The notes: a model not told the origin generated them from the letters alone. A stretch of DNA of 64,000 bases from Candidatus Accumulibacter propinquus (GCA_016714935.1 JADKBU010000003.1:62001-126000); one strand, 5' to 3'. Shown: positions 17,464 to 27,274, numbered from the stretch's first letter. Made by a program: numbers and translations.

Positions 17464-17895
17464 TCAGTGCCCGATCTTGCGTGCTCTTTCGGATGGGGTC
17501 ACGATATCTGTCAGGCGAATGCCGAACTTGTCGTTGACCACCACGACCTCACCTTGGGCGATCAGCGTGCCATTGACAAAAACGTTCAGCGGTTCCCCGG
17601 CCAGCGCGTCCAGCTCGACGACCGAGCCGTGCGCCAGTTGCAGGAGGTTCTTGATGGTGATCCGGGTGCGTCCGAGTTCGACCGAGATCTGGACCGGAAT
17701 GTCCAGGATCATGTCGAGTTCATTCATCAGCGAACTCTTGTTGCCGGTGGTATCGAAACTCGGGAAAATATTGGCGGCTTGTGCGCTGCTGGACGGCGTG
17801 CCTTCAGCCATCGCCTGTTCGGCCATCGCCGCAGCCCAGTCATCGTCGAGTCCAGCGTCGTCGCTTGCCGGCGCCGCGTCTGTTTCCTTAGCCAT
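17464..17895 (-). CDS. fliN: Flagellar motor switch protein FliN
   Basis: A 143-residue C-ring protein. The acidic, alanine-rich N-terminus is variable. The C-terminal SpoA domain has the family pattern MILDIPVQISVELGRTRITIKNLLQL and GEPLNVFVNGTLIAQGEVVVVNDKFGIRLTDIV. The start at 17895 (MAKETDAAP) overlaps fliM by 8 bases. The longer frame to 17967 would lie within fliM. Confidence 0.94.
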   Translation of the reverse strand: MAKETDAAPASDDAGLDDDWAAAMAEQAMAEGTPSSSAQAANIFPSFDTTGNKSSLMNELDMILDIPVQISVELGRTRITIKNLLQLAHGSVVELDALAGEPLNVFVNGTLIAQGEVVVVNDKFGIRLTDIVTPSERARKIGH

Positions 17896-18892
17896 TGATT
17901 TCTCCCAGAGGAACGTCTGCGTTCTCTGAAGCGATGAAGCGATCGATCTTGAGCGCGTATTGCCCACCTTGCTGGCCGTAGTGACACTCCATTACGGGAA
18001 CATCGTCGACCAGGGCGACGACTTTGTCCGGGACGTCGAGGGGAATGATGTCGCCGACTTTCATCGTTAGAATCTGGCGCAGACTCACTGTCGTGGTCGC
18101 CAGTTTCGCGCTGATTTCAACCTCGGCGTTTTTCAGTTGCTTGCGCAACATGATGATCCAGCGTCGGTCGGTGGTCAGTTGGTCGCTCTGCATGGCGCTG
18201 TAGAGCAGGTCACGAATCGGTTCAAGCATCGAATACGGAAAGCAGATGTGCATATCGGCGCTGGAGCCACCGAATTCCAGCGAGAAGGTCGTCGACACGA
18301 CGATTTCGGAAGGCGTCGCAATATTGGCGAATTGGGAATTCATTTCCGAGCGCAGATATTCGAAAGTCAGGTCGTAGACCGACTTCCATGATCGCGAGTA
18401 TTCAGCGAAAACGATCTTGAGCAGTCCCTGGATGATGCGTTGTTCTGTCGGCGTAAAATCGCGGCCCTCAACCCGGGTGTGGAAGCGACCGTCGCCGCCG
18501 AACATATTGTCCACGACCAGAAATACCAGACTGGGGTCGAAGACGAACAATGCCGTGCCGCGCAATGGCCGCGCGGCGACCAGATTCAGGTTCGTCGGGA
18601 CCACCAGGTTGCGGGTGAACTCGCTGTATTTCTGCACTCGTATCGAGCCCACCGAGATCTCGGTGGTGCGGTGCATGTAATTGAACAGACCGATGCGCAG
18701 GTAGCGGGCAAAGCGCTCATTGACCAGTTCGAGCGTGGGCATCCGCCCGCGGACGATGCGCTCCTGCGTTCCGAGGTTATAGGCCCGCGGGCCATCGTCG
18801 GTATCCTCAACGGCTTCCGTTTCGTCGGCTTCACCGCTGACGCCCTTGAGCAGGGCGTCGACTTCATCCTGGGAGAGGAAATCGGCGCTCAT
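17888..18892 (-). CDS. fliM: Flagellar motor switch protein FliM
   Basis: A 334-residue rotor protein that binds phospho-CheY and sets the direction of rotation. The N-terminal CheY-binding segment is LSQDEVDALLKGV. The middle domain carries the GGDGRFHTRVEGRDFTPTEQRII stretch with the GG pair that contacts FliG. The C-terminal SpoA domain ends with GQQGGQYALKIDRFI. It lies 6 bases after fliL. Confidence 0.96.
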   Translation of the reverse strand: MSADFLSQDEVDALLKGVSGEADETEAVEDTDDGPRAYNLGTQERIVRGRMPTLELVNERFARYLRIGLFNYMHRTTEISVGSIRVQKYSEFTRNLVVPTNLNLVAARPLRGTALFVFDPSLVFLVVDNMFGGDGRFHTRVEGRDFTPTEQRIIQGLLKIVFAEYSRSWKSVYDLTFEYLRSEMNSQFANIATPSEIVVSTTFSLEFGGSSADMHICFPYSMLEPIRDLLYSAMQSDQLTTDRRWIIMLRKQLKNAEVEISAKLATTTVSLRQILTMKVGDIIPLDVPDKVVALVDDVPVMECHYGQQGGQYALKIDRFIASENADVPLGEING

Positions 18893-18898
18893 CGCAGT

Positions 18899-19450
18899 TC
18901 ATTGGATGATGAACGAGGTGAACAGCACGTCCTTGATGGGACCGTCACGTTTTTTCCCCTTGCTGGCCGGATCGAGAATATTGTTGATCTGTTCCCTGAT
19001 CTCCTGTGCCAGGAGTTCCTTGCCTTCGGTGGTGACCAGATCGGAAGCCTTCTTGCTGGACAGGAGCAAGGTCAGGTCGTTGCGTAGCTTGGGCATGTAC
19101 TGTTTCATCTGGTCGCCGATCTGTACATCATCGACCTCGACGGAAAGCGACAACTGCAGGAACTGGTCGCCGCGTTCCGGTACGAGATTGACCGTGAACG
19201 CATCAATTGCGACATAGACCGGCGGCGCTCCCCGGTCCACCTTCTTCTTCTTGGCCGGCTTGACCTTTTCCACGGCGACCTCGCCGTCATCCTCTTCCGC
19301 CGGCCCATGTTTCAACAGGACGTAGGCGGCTGTGCCTCCCAGGCCGAGCACCAGCACCACCACAGCGATGATGATGATCAGCAGTTTCTTGCTGCTCTTT
19401 GCCGGCGCAGCTTCTGCGCCATCTACTGCGGTCTTTGCATCCTTTGCCAT
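18899..19450 (-). CDS. fliL: Flagellar basal body-associated protein FliL
   Basis: A 183-residue inner-membrane protein linked to stator function. A short cytoplasmic N-terminus is followed by one membrane helix (LLIIIIAVVVLVLGLGGTAAYVLL). A Lys-rich linker (KVKPAKKKKVDRG) then leads to the periplasmic domain with YVAIDAFTVNLVPERGDQFLQLSLSVEV. It is 69 bases downstream of fliK. Confidence 0.93.
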   Translation of the reverse strand: MAKDAKTAVDGAEAAPAKSSKKLLIIIIAVVVLVLGLGGTAAYVLLKHGPAEEDDGEVAVEKVKPAKKKKVDRGAPPVYVAIDAFTVNLVPERGDQFLQLSLSVEVDDVQIGDQMKQYMPKLRNDLTLLLSSKKASDLVTTEGKELLAQEIREQINNILDPASKGKKRDGPIKDVLFTSFIIQ

Positions 19451-19519
19451 TCAGTATTTCTCTCCCTGGGTTTTTCGGTCAGGCACGTCCGATCCGGAAT
19501 CTGGCCGGCCACGCGGTCA

Positions 19520-20539
19520 CTACGCGAAGGTGTCGATCAGTCCGTGGCCACCACGAGCTGCGGCTGCATGATTTGGCAGCCCGCCAGCCGAATCTACACG
19601 AAGTATACCGTTATCGCTCAGGAGGCGGGGCCGGCGCGAAGGTTCTTGCTGGCCGCCGGACTGCTGCTGGAACGATTCGCTGCCGACGCTGACCTGCCCC
19701 AGATCCATTCCATTCGCGGTAAACATTTCACGCAGTCGTGGGAGCGCCGTTTCGATGGCTCCGCGAACCTCAGCGCTCGCCGAAACGAAGTGTGCGTTGG
19801 CGCCGTTCTTGTCGATGTTCAGGGTGATCTCGATCGAACCCAACTGTGGGGGGTGTACGGTAAGCTGCGCGAACTGCTTTTCGTTGCCGGCGAACCACAG
19901 CAGCTTTTGGCCAAACTCACCGGCCCATGCCGGGTCACGCAAGGGCGTCTTCAGATCGCGCGGGATGTCCTGACTGCCTGTTGCGCCATTCGCGACACTG
20001 GGCAGGGGAGTGGCGACCACATTGGGATCGTTTGCCGCCGACAGCGGTTCCGTTTTGCCCGGAGCGGTCTGTTCGGAAGTGGGCAGCGCGACGTCGGGAA
20101 CGGCAAAATTTGCCGCTTTGACGGCAGTTGACAACGTCTGAGAAGTGGCAGCCTGCCGGTTGTCGCCAGCCTCGGTTTTGATCTGCAGTGGATCCTTCTC
20201 GATTTTCCCCGGAGTGGGCGCGAGCAGTATCCCGGCCGCAGGCTGCGTGGGCAGTTTGACCTCTCCCGCGGCTGCGTCACCTGCCGGCTTCAGTGGCGGC
20301 AGGCCGAAAGTCGACAGGAACTGGGGGTCGGCGGGAACAAGGCTGTCTTCGGCAATTGCCGGGTCTCTGGCTGCCTCCTCTTCCCCGGCGGACACGACTT
20401 CGCCCTCGGTCACTGGTAGCGCGAGCAGGATGCTCGCAAAGTCACCCCCAGTGTTCTGGCGGTCGGAAACCGCCGGGCTTTCGAGCGTGGTTTCCCGGAT
20501 AGGCGATTTTGCAAGTGTTGAGACGATGGCAATGGTCAT
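19520..20539 (-). CDS. fliK: Flagellar hook-length control protein FliK
   Basis: A 339-residue secreted ruler protein. The N-terminal 200 residues are low-complexity (Ala, Pro, Thr, Glu rich). The C-terminal Flg_hook domain carries GQKLLWFAGNEKQFAQLTVHPPQLGSIEI and LREMFTANGMDLGQVSVG, which switches export specificity by acting on FlhB. The ATG at 20539 has GAGGATTGATC before it and is preferred to a TTG two codons upstream. It sits between fliJ and fliL as in other betaproteobacteria. Confidence 0.9.
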   Translation of the reverse strand: MTIAIVSTLAKSPIRETTLESPAVSDRQNTGGDFASILLALPVTEGEVVSAGEEEAARDPAIAEDSLVPADPQFLSTFGLPPLKPAGDAAAGEVKLPTQPAAGILLAPTPGKIEKDPLQIKTEAGDNRQAATSQTLSTAVKAANFAVPDVALPTSEQTAPGKTEPLSAANDPNVVATPLPSVANGATGSQDIPRDLKTPLRDPAWAGEFGQKLLWFAGNEKQFAQLTVHPPQLGSIEITLNIDKNGANAHFVSASAEVRGAIETALPRLREMFTANGMDLGQVSVGSESFQQQSGGQQEPSRRPRLLSDNGILRVDSAGGLPNHAAAARGGHGLIDTFA

Positions 20540-20598
20540 GATCAATCCTCTTCGGCAGGAGCCAGTCCGCTACAAGCAAACATTGCGCCATGCATGGT

Positions 20599-21045
20599 TC
20601 AGGACTCTTGCTCGTTGTCCTTACTGCGCGCAGCGAACTCGTCCTGCGCCTTTTGCTCCTGGCGGATTTCCAGCCGTGCCTCACTAGCGCGATGGCGTTC
20701 GGAGAGTGCATCGAGTGCTTTCAGCTTGGTCCGCTGCCGCTTCCAGTCCTCCTGCCCGGCAGCCGTGTGCGTTTCCTGCACGCTGACGAGTTTCATCTGC
20801 TGCTTGATTGCTTCGTCGAGACGAGTCAGGAACTCCTGGTAATTGCGCCATTCGGGTTGCCCCAGTCCATTCTGTACGGCTTGCCGGAATCGCGCGGTGT
20901 ACTCGTCGCGGTACTGCAGCAGCATGGCGAACTTTTCCTTGGCGTCGCGTTCCGCTGCAATCAGCCTGGCGAGGCGTTGCGTTGCTTCGTCGCTGCGGGT
21001 TTGCATCAGTTCGAGGACAGTCTGCAGGGAAAAGGGTCTGGCCAT
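20599..21045 (-). CDS. fliJ: Flagellar export protein FliJ
   Basis: A 148-residue coiled-coil protein that couples the FliI ATPase to the export gate. The whole protein is charged and helical (LEQ/KLKALDALSERHRASEARLEIRQEQKAQDEF), and MARPFSLQTVLELMQTRSDEATQRL is a typical start. The ATG at 21045 is chosen over an in-frame TTG at 21051 because GGCGAG is correctly spaced for it. It is 54 bases downstream of fliI. Confidence 0.88.
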   Translation of the reverse strand: MARPFSLQTVLELMQTRSDEATQRLARLIAAERDAKEKFAMLLQYRDEYTARFRQAVQNGLGQPEWRNYQEFLTRLDEAIKQQMKLVSVQETHTAAGQEDWKRQRTKLKALDALSERHRASEARLEIRQEQKAQDEFAARSKDNEQES

Positions 21046-21099
21046 GATCAACTCGCCGACTGGTACAAGGGAAGTGCCGGAAGTCTAGCGCAACAGGTG

Positions 21100-22554
21100 T
21101 CAGCCACCTGGGCCAAACAAGCCGAGCAGTTGAGCGACGCTGCTCGCGAAGTCGGCGCGTTGGCTCAGGTTCTGCTGCAGCAATCTCTCAAAGCGCGGAT
21201 AGATGGCAATGGCCTGGTCGAGTTGCGGATCTGAACCCGCGGCATAAGCGCCGACGCTGATCAGATCGCGCGAGCGCTGGTAGCGCGAGAAGAGGCTCTT
21301 GAATCTCCTGATGTGCTCCAGATGAGTTGGGCTCACCAGATTCACCATCGCGCGGGAAATCGATTGTTCGATGTCGATGGCCGGGTAGTGGCCAGCGTCG
21401 GCCAGCGTGCGTGATAGCACGATGTGACCGTCGAGGATGGCGCGCGCTGCGTCGGCGATGGGATCCTGCTGGTCGTCACCTTCTGCAAGGACCGTGTAGA
21501 AGCCGGTGATCGAACCTCCGCCCTCGGCGCCGTTGCCGGCACGTTCGACGAGTTGCGGGAGACGGGCGAAAACCGATGGCGGGTAGCCGCGGGTGACCGG
21601 CGGCTCGCCGATCGCCAGAGCGATTTCGCGTTGCGCCATCGCGTAGCGCGTCAGCGAATCCATGATCAACAGGACCTGACGACCCCGATCCCGGAAGTAT
21701 TCGGCAATGCACGTGGCGTAGGCCGCGCCTTGCAAACGCATCAGAGGACTGACGTCGGCAGGTGCCGCAACCACGACCGCCCGCCGCAGACCTTGTTCTC
21801 CAAGAATCTGCTCGATGAACTCCTTGACTTCGCGACCACGTTCACCGATCAAGCCGACGACGATGACGTCGGCTGCGGTATAGCGGGCCATCATGCCGAG
21901 CAATACGCTCTTGCCGACGCCGGATCCGGCGAAAAGCCCCATCCGCTGCCCGCGGCCGACACAGAGCAGGGCATTGATGGCGCGTACCCCGACGTCGAGC
22001 GCCTGCTCGATCGGTGCCCGTGACATCGGGTTAACCGGTCGACTCTGCAGTGGGCGCAGGGAACTCGCGCCTAACGGGCCCAGCCTGTCGAGCGGGCGGC
22101 CGGCGCCATCAATCACCCGGCCGAGCAAGGACTCGCCGACCGGCACCAGTTTGGCGCGGTCGATCGAGCGTCGACGTGCCGGCGGTGGCTGACCCAGTCG
22201 CGGCGGCTGGCTCGGCGCTTCAAGGGCAACCACCCTGGCACCCGGCGACAGACCGTAGACGTCCTCAGAGGGCATCAGAAAGAGTCGTTCCCCATTGAAG
22301 CCTACCACTTCAGCTTCGATCGCCGAGCCACCAACCGGCATGATCCGGCAAGAACTGCCGAGAGGCAACTTTAGCCCCGAGGCCTCCATGACGAGGCCGT
22401 TGATGCGTGTCAGGTGGCCACTCGGAAGCAGCGAACTGACCTGGCTGGTGACTTGTCGGCAACCTTCGAGGAAGCCGCGCCATTCGTCGAGATGTGGGTT
22501 TCCGGAAGCGTTGCTCAATGGGCCACTCGCTGTGACGTTCAGGGCTTGAGCCAT
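21100..22554 (-). CDS. fliI: Flagellum-specific ATP synthase FliI
   Basis: A 484-residue export ATPase related to F1-beta. Walker A is GSGVGKS at residues 210-216, and Walker B is in LLIMDSLTRYAMAQREIALAIGEPP. ESLLGRVIDGAGRPLD and YPPSVFARLPQLVERAG are typical of the family. It overlaps fliH by 16 bases, consistent with co-production of FliI with its regulator FliH. Confidence 0.96.
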   Translation of the reverse strand: MAQALNVTASGPLSNASGNPHLDEWRGFLEGCRQVTSQVSSLLPSGHLTRINGLVMEASGLKLPLGSSCRIMPVGGSAIEAEVVGFNGERLFLMPSEDVYGLSPGARVVALEAPSQPPRLGQPPPARRRSIDRAKLVPVGESLLGRVIDGAGRPLDRLGPLGASSLRPLQSRPVNPMSRAPIEQALDVGVRAINALLCVGRGQRMGLFAGSGVGKSVLLGMMARYTAADVIVVGLIGERGREVKEFIEQILGEQGLRRAVVVAAPADVSPLMRLQGAAYATCIAEYFRDRGRQVLLIMDSLTRYAMAQREIALAIGEPPVTRGYPPSVFARLPQLVERAGNGAEGGGSITGFYTVLAEGDDQQDPIADAARAILDGHIVLSRTLADAGHYPAIDIEQSISRAMVNLVSPTHLEHIRRFKSLFSRYQRSRDLISVGAYAAGSDPQLDQAIAIYPRFERLLQQNLSQRADFASSVAQLLGLFGPGG

Positions 22555-23240
22555 TCCTGGCTGGAGCCGATGCTTTCAGTGACACGTCGCCAACGTGTTT
22601 CCAGCGTCGCGTCGACTTCGCTCGCACCCAGTTCCACGCGGCAGCCGCCTGCACTCAGTGCCTTGTCTTCGACGATTCGCCAGTTGCTGTGCGCGAGCTG
22701 ATCGCCTAGCTGGCTGCGTACCAAGGCCGCATCATCCGGGTGCACGAACAGCAGCGGCTGACCATGATGGGGGTGCAGCACCGTCACCGCTTCCCTGACC
22801 ACCGGCAGGAGCAGTTCCGGTTGCACGCGCAAACTTTGACGCAACACCTGATTGGCAATTTCGATCGCCAGCGCCAGCAACTGGTCGGCGACGCCCTGGT
22901 CGATGGCCGCCAGCGCCTGCTGCAGGCTGTCCATCAGGGCGGCGATCTTCACCGCCGCGGCCTTGCCCGCCACCATACCTTCGGCATAGCCTGCGGCATG
23001 GCCGGCCGCGTGCGCTTCTTGGTGCATGCGCTCGATGTCTTCGGCTGTTGGTAGGACAACCGGCGGCTCCTGCTCCTGCGGCACGCTAGCGGACTCGACC
23101 GGCACGTCGATGGGTTGTTCCGCGACTGGCGGTTCGGCAGGCGGCGGAGGGTTGACCGTCGCCCGCTGCTCTTCATCGAAGGCCGCCACTTCCCAGCGCT
23201 GGTAGGCGGTCATTTTTTCCTTGGGAATCCAGTGGCTCAT
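22539..23240 (-). CDS. fliH: Flagellar assembly protein FliH
   Basis: A 233-residue regulator of FliI. Residues 40-75 are proline/valine-rich. A helical part with small-residue repeats follows (AHAAGHAAGYAEGMVAGKAAA), the AxxxGxxxG pattern known in FliH. The C-terminal domain includes LLALAIEIANQVLRQSLRVQPELLLPVVREAV. The start at 23240 gives MSHWIPKEKM and lies 13 bases after fliG. The frame open to 23375 would run into fliG. Confidence 0.9.
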   Translation of the reverse strand: MSHWIPKEKMTAYQRWEVAAFDEEQRATVNPPPPAEPPVAEQPIDVPVESASVPQEQEPPVVLPTAEDIERMHQEAHAAGHAAGYAEGMVAGKAAAVKIAALMDSLQQALAAIDQGVADQLLALAIEIANQVLRQSLRVQPELLLPVVREAVTVLHPHHGQPLLFVHPDDAALVRSQLGDQLAHSNWRIVEDKALSAGGCRVELGASEVDATLETRWRRVTESIGSSQEWLKP

Positions 23241-23253
23241 GTGGCGTTGATGC

Positions 23254-24252
23254 TCAAACCATTTCCTCACCACCCGCGCCGCCAAGCGTGATCTGGCCTT
23301 CGTCAGCCAGACGGCGGACAATCTTGAGGATTTCCTTCTGCTCGGATTCGACTTCCGAGAGCCGAACCGGGCCACGCGAATCGAGATCTTCGCGCAACAT
23401 TTCCGAAGCCCTTTGCGACATGTTCCGGAAGATCTTCTCGCGCAGGGGCTCGGTGGCTCCCTTCATGGCCAGGATCAGCGACTCGGACTGAATTTCGCGC
23501 AACAGCAACTGGATTGCCCGGTCTTCCAGATCGAGGAGATTCTCGAAGACGAACATCTCGTCGAGGATCTTTTGCGCGAGGTCAGGATCGTATTCGCGGA
23601 TCGAGTCGAGGACTGCGGTCTCATTCGCGGTACCCATGAAATTGAGCATCTCGGCGACCGTTCGTACGCCACCCATGGCCGATTTCTTGATGCTCGACGA
23701 ACCCGAGAGCAGGCGTAGCATGACGTCGTTCAACTCCTTCAAGGCTTCCGGCTGAATGCCTTCGAGGGTGGCCACGCGCAGGACGACATCGTTGCGCAGA
23801 CGTTCGGAAAACTGGTTCAGGATCTCGCTGGAATGGTCATGGGCCAGATGCACCAGGATGGTCGCAATGATCTGAGGGTGCTCGTTCTTGATCAGGTCGG
23901 CGACCGTCGGCGCATCCATCCATTTGAGGCCTTCAATCCCGTTGGTCTCGCCCGGTTGCAGGATCCTTGAGATCAGGTTGGACGCCTTGTCATCTCCGAG
24001 GGCTTTGGTGAGGACCGAACGAACGTAGGCGTCGGTGTCGACGTTCACTGCGGCGGATTCCTCCGCGGTCTTGTGGAACTCGCTCAGTACCTCTTCGACA
24101 CGCGCGCGTGGTACCGATTTCAACGCCGCCATGGCGTGCCCGAGCTTCTGCACTTCCTTCGGCCCCAGGTGTTTGAGGACTTCAGCGGCGTAGTCCTCGC
24201 CGAGCGCGATCAGTAGAATGGCGCTCTTTTCGACGCCGTCGTCAGCTGGCAT
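23254..24252 (-). CDS. fliG: Flagellar motor switch protein FliG
   Basis: A 332-residue rotor protein carrying the charged torque helix. The N-terminal domain binds FliF, and the middle domain has the EHPQIIATILVHLAHDHSSEIL (EHPQ) motif. The C-terminal domain has the rotor helix ILKIVRRLADEGQI, preceded by MSQRASEMLREDLDSRGPVRLSEVE. It overlaps fliF by 11 bases. Confidence 0.96.
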   Translation of the reverse strand: MPADDGVEKSAILLIALGEDYAAEVLKHLGPKEVQKLGHAMAALKSVPRARVEEVLSEFHKTAEESAAVNVDTDAYVRSVLTKALGDDKASNLISRILQPGETNGIEGLKWMDAPTVADLIKNEHPQIIATILVHLAHDHSSEILNQFSERLRNDVVLRVATLEGIQPEALKELNDVMLRLLSGSSSIKKSAMGGVRTVAEMLNFMGTANETAVLDSIREYDPDLAQKILDEMFVFENLLDLEDRAIQLLLREIQSESLILAMKGATEPLREKIFRNMSQRASEMLREDLDSRGPVRLSEVESEQKEILKIVRRLADEGQITLGGAGGEEMV

Positions 24253-25975
24253 TGGCGCCGGTCCATTCCTTGATGATGTTGGCTACGATATGCGGGTCCT
24301 GTTGTGCCAGGGCGCGTGCCACCGCAAGTTTCTTTTCGAACAGTTCGGCGGCTGTCGGGACATGTTCCTTCGCTTCATCTTCCTCCTCGCCGGCGACGAG
24401 ATCGATATTGCCGCCGACGCTGGCCTCGCTCTCCGGCGGGCTGGGGAGCATCGTCTTGACCAGCGGCCGCACCACCCCGAGCAGCAGATAGGCGATGATG
24501 GCGGCAATCACGCCATACTTGATCAACTCTTTGGCCAGGGAAACCGTTTCTGGATCTCGCCACAGCGGCGGTCCCTCATCCTTCTCGACGACGGTGAACG
24601 GCGCGTTGGCCACCGAAATGGTATCGCCGCGCTCCTTGCTGTAGCCCATGGCCTCCTTGACGAGGTCGCTGATCTGTTTCAGTTCGTTGTCGGGCAGCGG
24701 CTTGTTGACCGCTTTGCCGTCCTTGCCGATTTCCTTGCGCTGATTGACCACCACCGCACCCGACAAGCGCTTTACCGTGCCGACCGATTGTTTGACGTGG
24801 CGGATGGTCTTGTCGAGTTCGTAGTTGATGGTCGAATTCTTGCTGGTGCTGATCGGTTGTCCAACGCTGGCGATCGGTGCTTGCACGCCGGCGGCGTTGA
24901 GCTGTCCTGGCAGTGGTTGCGCCGGCGTCGCGGCTGCACCCGCGCCCGGCACCGCCGGTTGGGTCAGCGGGGCGGTTGCCGGCACGGGGGGTTGATTGCT
25001 GAGGGCACCCGGAACGCCTTGTGCGGTCGGGTTGGTGCTGGCGGTTTCACTGGTTTGCTGGCTACGAATGCTGATCTCGGGGGGAGTCGTGTTCGGTCGA
25101 TGCGATTCTGCCGTTTGCTCGGACTGCGAAAAATCGATGTCTGCGGCGATCTGGACACGGGCATTGCCCGGGCCGACGATCGGCGCCAGAATGTCTTCCA
25201 CGCGCTTGATGATGCTCGCCTCGACTTCCTGGATGTATTTGACCTGTGTCGGGTCGAGGCCGGCTTCGAGCAACTTGCTTTTCATTTGCGACAGCAGGGT
25301 CCCGCTCTGATCGAGGAGGGTGACGCTTGAAGCCGCCAACTGTGGCACGCTGGCGGCTACGAGATTCTGGATGCCGGCGATCTGGGCCGCGTCCAGCGAC
25401 CGTCCAGGATAGAGATTGAGCATTACAGAAGCCGATGGCTTCAGCTCTTCGCGCATGAAGACACTCGGCTTGGGTATCGCCAGGTGTACCCGCGCGGCCT
25501 GAACGGCAGCCACCGACTGGATGGTGCGCGACAACTCGCCCTCGAGACCGCGCTGATAATTCACTTGTTCGGCAAACTGGCTGATGCCGAATTTCTGACT
25601 TTCCATCAATTCGAAGCCGACTGCTCCACCCCTCGGCAGTCCCTGCGAAGCGAGCCGCAGACGCACATCGTGAACCCGGTTCGAAGGAACGAGAATGGCG
25701 CTGCCGGATTCGTTGAACTTGAACGGGATGTTCATCTGTTCCAGAGATGCGATGATGGCACCGCCGTCGCGCTCCGTAATGTTGGAGAAGAGTATCCTGA
25801 ACTCGCTTTGTCTGAGGAGCGTGGCGGCCGCGACGAGTAGTGCGATCACCGCGGCGATCGAAACCATCAGCACCACCTTCTGCCGGTTGCTCAATCGCGC
25901 CAGCGCCTCGCGAGCGCGATCGAGCGGATTGCCCGCGCCTGTTGTACCTGTGGTTTCGGTTCCGGCTGCCGCCAT
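24242..25975 (-). CDS. fliF: Flagellar MS-ring protein FliF
   Basis: A 577-residue MS-ring subunit and first gene of the minus-strand fli operon. Two membrane helices are present, near residues 34-52 (VVLMVSIAAVIALLVAAATLL) and 460-480 (VIAAIIAYLLLGVV). The ring-building motifs SEFRILFSNITERDGGAIIASL and VNYQRGLEGELSRTIQSVAAVQAARVHLAIPKPS lie between. A long Pro/Ala/Gln-rich loop occupies about 300-365. The divergent fleS gene starts about 105 bases away. Confidence 0.96.
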   Translation of the reverse strand: MAAAGTETTGTTGAGNPLDRAREALARLSNRQKVVLMVSIAAVIALLVAAATLLRQSEFRILFSNITERDGGAIIASLEQMNIPFKFNESGSAILVPSNRVHDVRLRLASQGLPRGGAVGFELMESQKFGISQFAEQVNYQRGLEGELSRTIQSVAAVQAARVHLAIPKPSVFMREELKPSASVMLNLYPGRSLDAAQIAGIQNLVAASVPQLAASSVTLLDQSGTLLSQMKSKLLEAGLDPTQVKYIQEVEASIIKRVEDILAPIVGPGNARVQIAADIDFSQSEQTAESHRPNTTPPEISIRSQQTSETASTNPTAQGVPGALSNQPPVPATAPLTQPAVPGAGAAATPAQPLPGQLNAAGVQAPIASVGQPISTSKNSTINYELDKTIRHVKQSVGTVKRLSGAVVVNQRKEIGKDGKAVNKPLPDNELKQISDLVKEAMGYSKERGDTISVANAPFTVVEKDEGPPLWRDPETVSLAKELIKYGVIAAIIAYLLLGVVRPLVKTMLPSPPESEASVGGNIDLVAGEEEDEAKEHVPTAAELFEKKLAVARALAQQDPHIVANIIKEWTGANAS

Positions 25976-25995
25976 GCCTGCGATACGGTGATAAA

Positions 25996-26011
25996 CCTGC
26001 GATTAAGCAGG
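25996..26011. repeat. Dyad in the divergent fliF-fleS promoter region
   Basis: CCTGC and GCAGG form a 5-bp inverted repeat around GATTAA, about 20 bases upstream of fliF. The surrounding 84 bases are AT-rich compared with the genes on either side. I could not find a GG-N10-GC sigma-54 element for either fliF or fleS here. Confidence 0.3.
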
Positions 26012-26080
26012 CAAAAAGTGAAAAAGGGCTGATAATCTGGCTGCTATTGTAGCTGTTAATTGCACCGGACCTTCGATCGG

Positions 26081-27259
26081 ATGACTGAAGTCGGACAAAT
26101 GCCGAGCCCCGAACTCAAAGCGCAGGAACTGCAGCGCGCTTTCGATGTGTTCAATCAGGTTTCGCAGGCGCTGACACAGTCGTATCAGGGGCTACAGAGC
26201 CGGGTCGAGTCGCTGACGGCGGAATTGGCGGTCGCCAATGGTGAACTTCGTCGGCAGTACGAGGAGAAGCAGGCGCTCTCGGAACGCCTTTCCTTGTTGC
26301 TCAATGCCTTGCCGGCGGGAGTGGTCGTGCTCGACAGCGCAGGCCGGGTCAGCGAGGCCAATCCTGCCGCACGCCAGATGTTTGCCCAGCCGATCATCAC
26401 CGAATCCTGGCCGGCGTTGATGCAGGCCAGACTGCTGGCGACCGAGACCCCTGGCGAGTGGCAACTCGATGTGCGGCGCCTGGCCATTGTCGAGAGCCCG
26501 CTAGACTCGGCAGGTGGGCGGATTCTGCTGATTCACGATGTGACTGCGGCGCACGGTCTGAAGGCCGATCTCGAACGTCACCAGCGTCTGGCGGCGATGG
26601 GCGAGATGGCGGCGTCGCTGGCGCACCAGTTGCGGACCCCGCTGGCAACGGCATTGCTGTACAGCGCCAATCTTGGTCAACCGCAGCTCGCCGACGACGC
26701 TCGCAGGCGTTTTGCGGACAAGGCGACTGCCCAGTTGAAGCGCCTCGAGCGCCTGATCCAGGAAGTGCTGCTCTTTGCCCGTGGCGAGAGCATCGGCCGC
26801 GACACGATTCGTGCCGACGAACTGCTTGCCGATGCCGCGCAAACCGTGCAACCATTGTTCATCGAAAGGGAAGTGAATTTCCGGGTCACCTGCCAAGCTG
26901 GCGAGGCAGTCGTCACCGGCAGCCGTAAGGCCTTGGTCGGCGCCCTGGTGAATTTGCTTGAGAACGCATTGCAGGCCTGCACATCGAGTGGGAAAGTGGT
27001 GCTTGGCGCGACCCTCATCGGCCTACAGTTGCGCATCGGCGTTCGCGATACAGGCTCCGGCATTGCACCCGAGGTTCAAGGACGCGTCTTCGAGCCTTTC
27101 TTCACCACACGCGGCCAGGGTACCGGGCTCGGCCTGGCGATTGCTCTGGGGGTTGCGCGTGCGCACGGGGGGACCATCGAGGTCAGTTCGGTGCCGGGCG
27201 AGGGGTCGGAGTTCGTTATCGTGCTGCCCGCCGACACCACCAAAGAGCGAAATCACTGA
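26081..27259 (+). CDS. fleS: Flagellar sensor histidine kinase, FleS/FlrB type
   Basis: A soluble kinase of about 392 residues with no membrane segments. An N-terminal coiled coil is followed by a PAS-like sensor region (LPAGVVVLDSAGRVSEANPAARQMF). The dimerisation helix carries the phospho-accepting histidine H182 in ASLAHQLRTPLATALL, and the ATPase domain has NLLENALQAC, DTGSGIAP and GQGTGLGLAIA. It would phosphorylate the neighbouring sigma-54 activator. The ATG at 26081 is preferred to an in-frame TTG at 26060. The response-regulator gene begins 15 bases downstream. Confidence 0.9.
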   Translation: MTEVGQMPSPELKAQELQRAFDVFNQVSQALTQSYQGLQSRVESLTAELAVANGELRRQYEEKQALSERLSLLLNALPAGVVVLDSAGRVSEANPAARQMFAQPIITESWPALMQARLLATETPGEWQLDVRRLAIVESPLDSAGGRILLIHDVTAAHGLKADLERHQRLAAMGEMAASLAHQLRTPLATALLYSANLGQPQLADDARRRFADKATAQLKRLERLIQEVLLFARGESIGRDTIRADELLADAAQTVQPLFIEREVNFRVTCQAGEAVVTGSRKALVGALVNLLENALQACTSSGKVVLGATLIGLQLRIGVRDTGSGIAPEVQGRVFEPFFTTRGQGTGLGLAIALGVARAHGGTIEVSSVPGEGSEFVIVLPADTTKERNH

Positions 27260-27274
27260 GGAAGGCTGGAACGG

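Noticed and set aside
25976..26080. Sigma-54 promoter for fliF or fleS
   Set aside because: No GG-N10-GC pair with a plausible -12 element was found on either strand.
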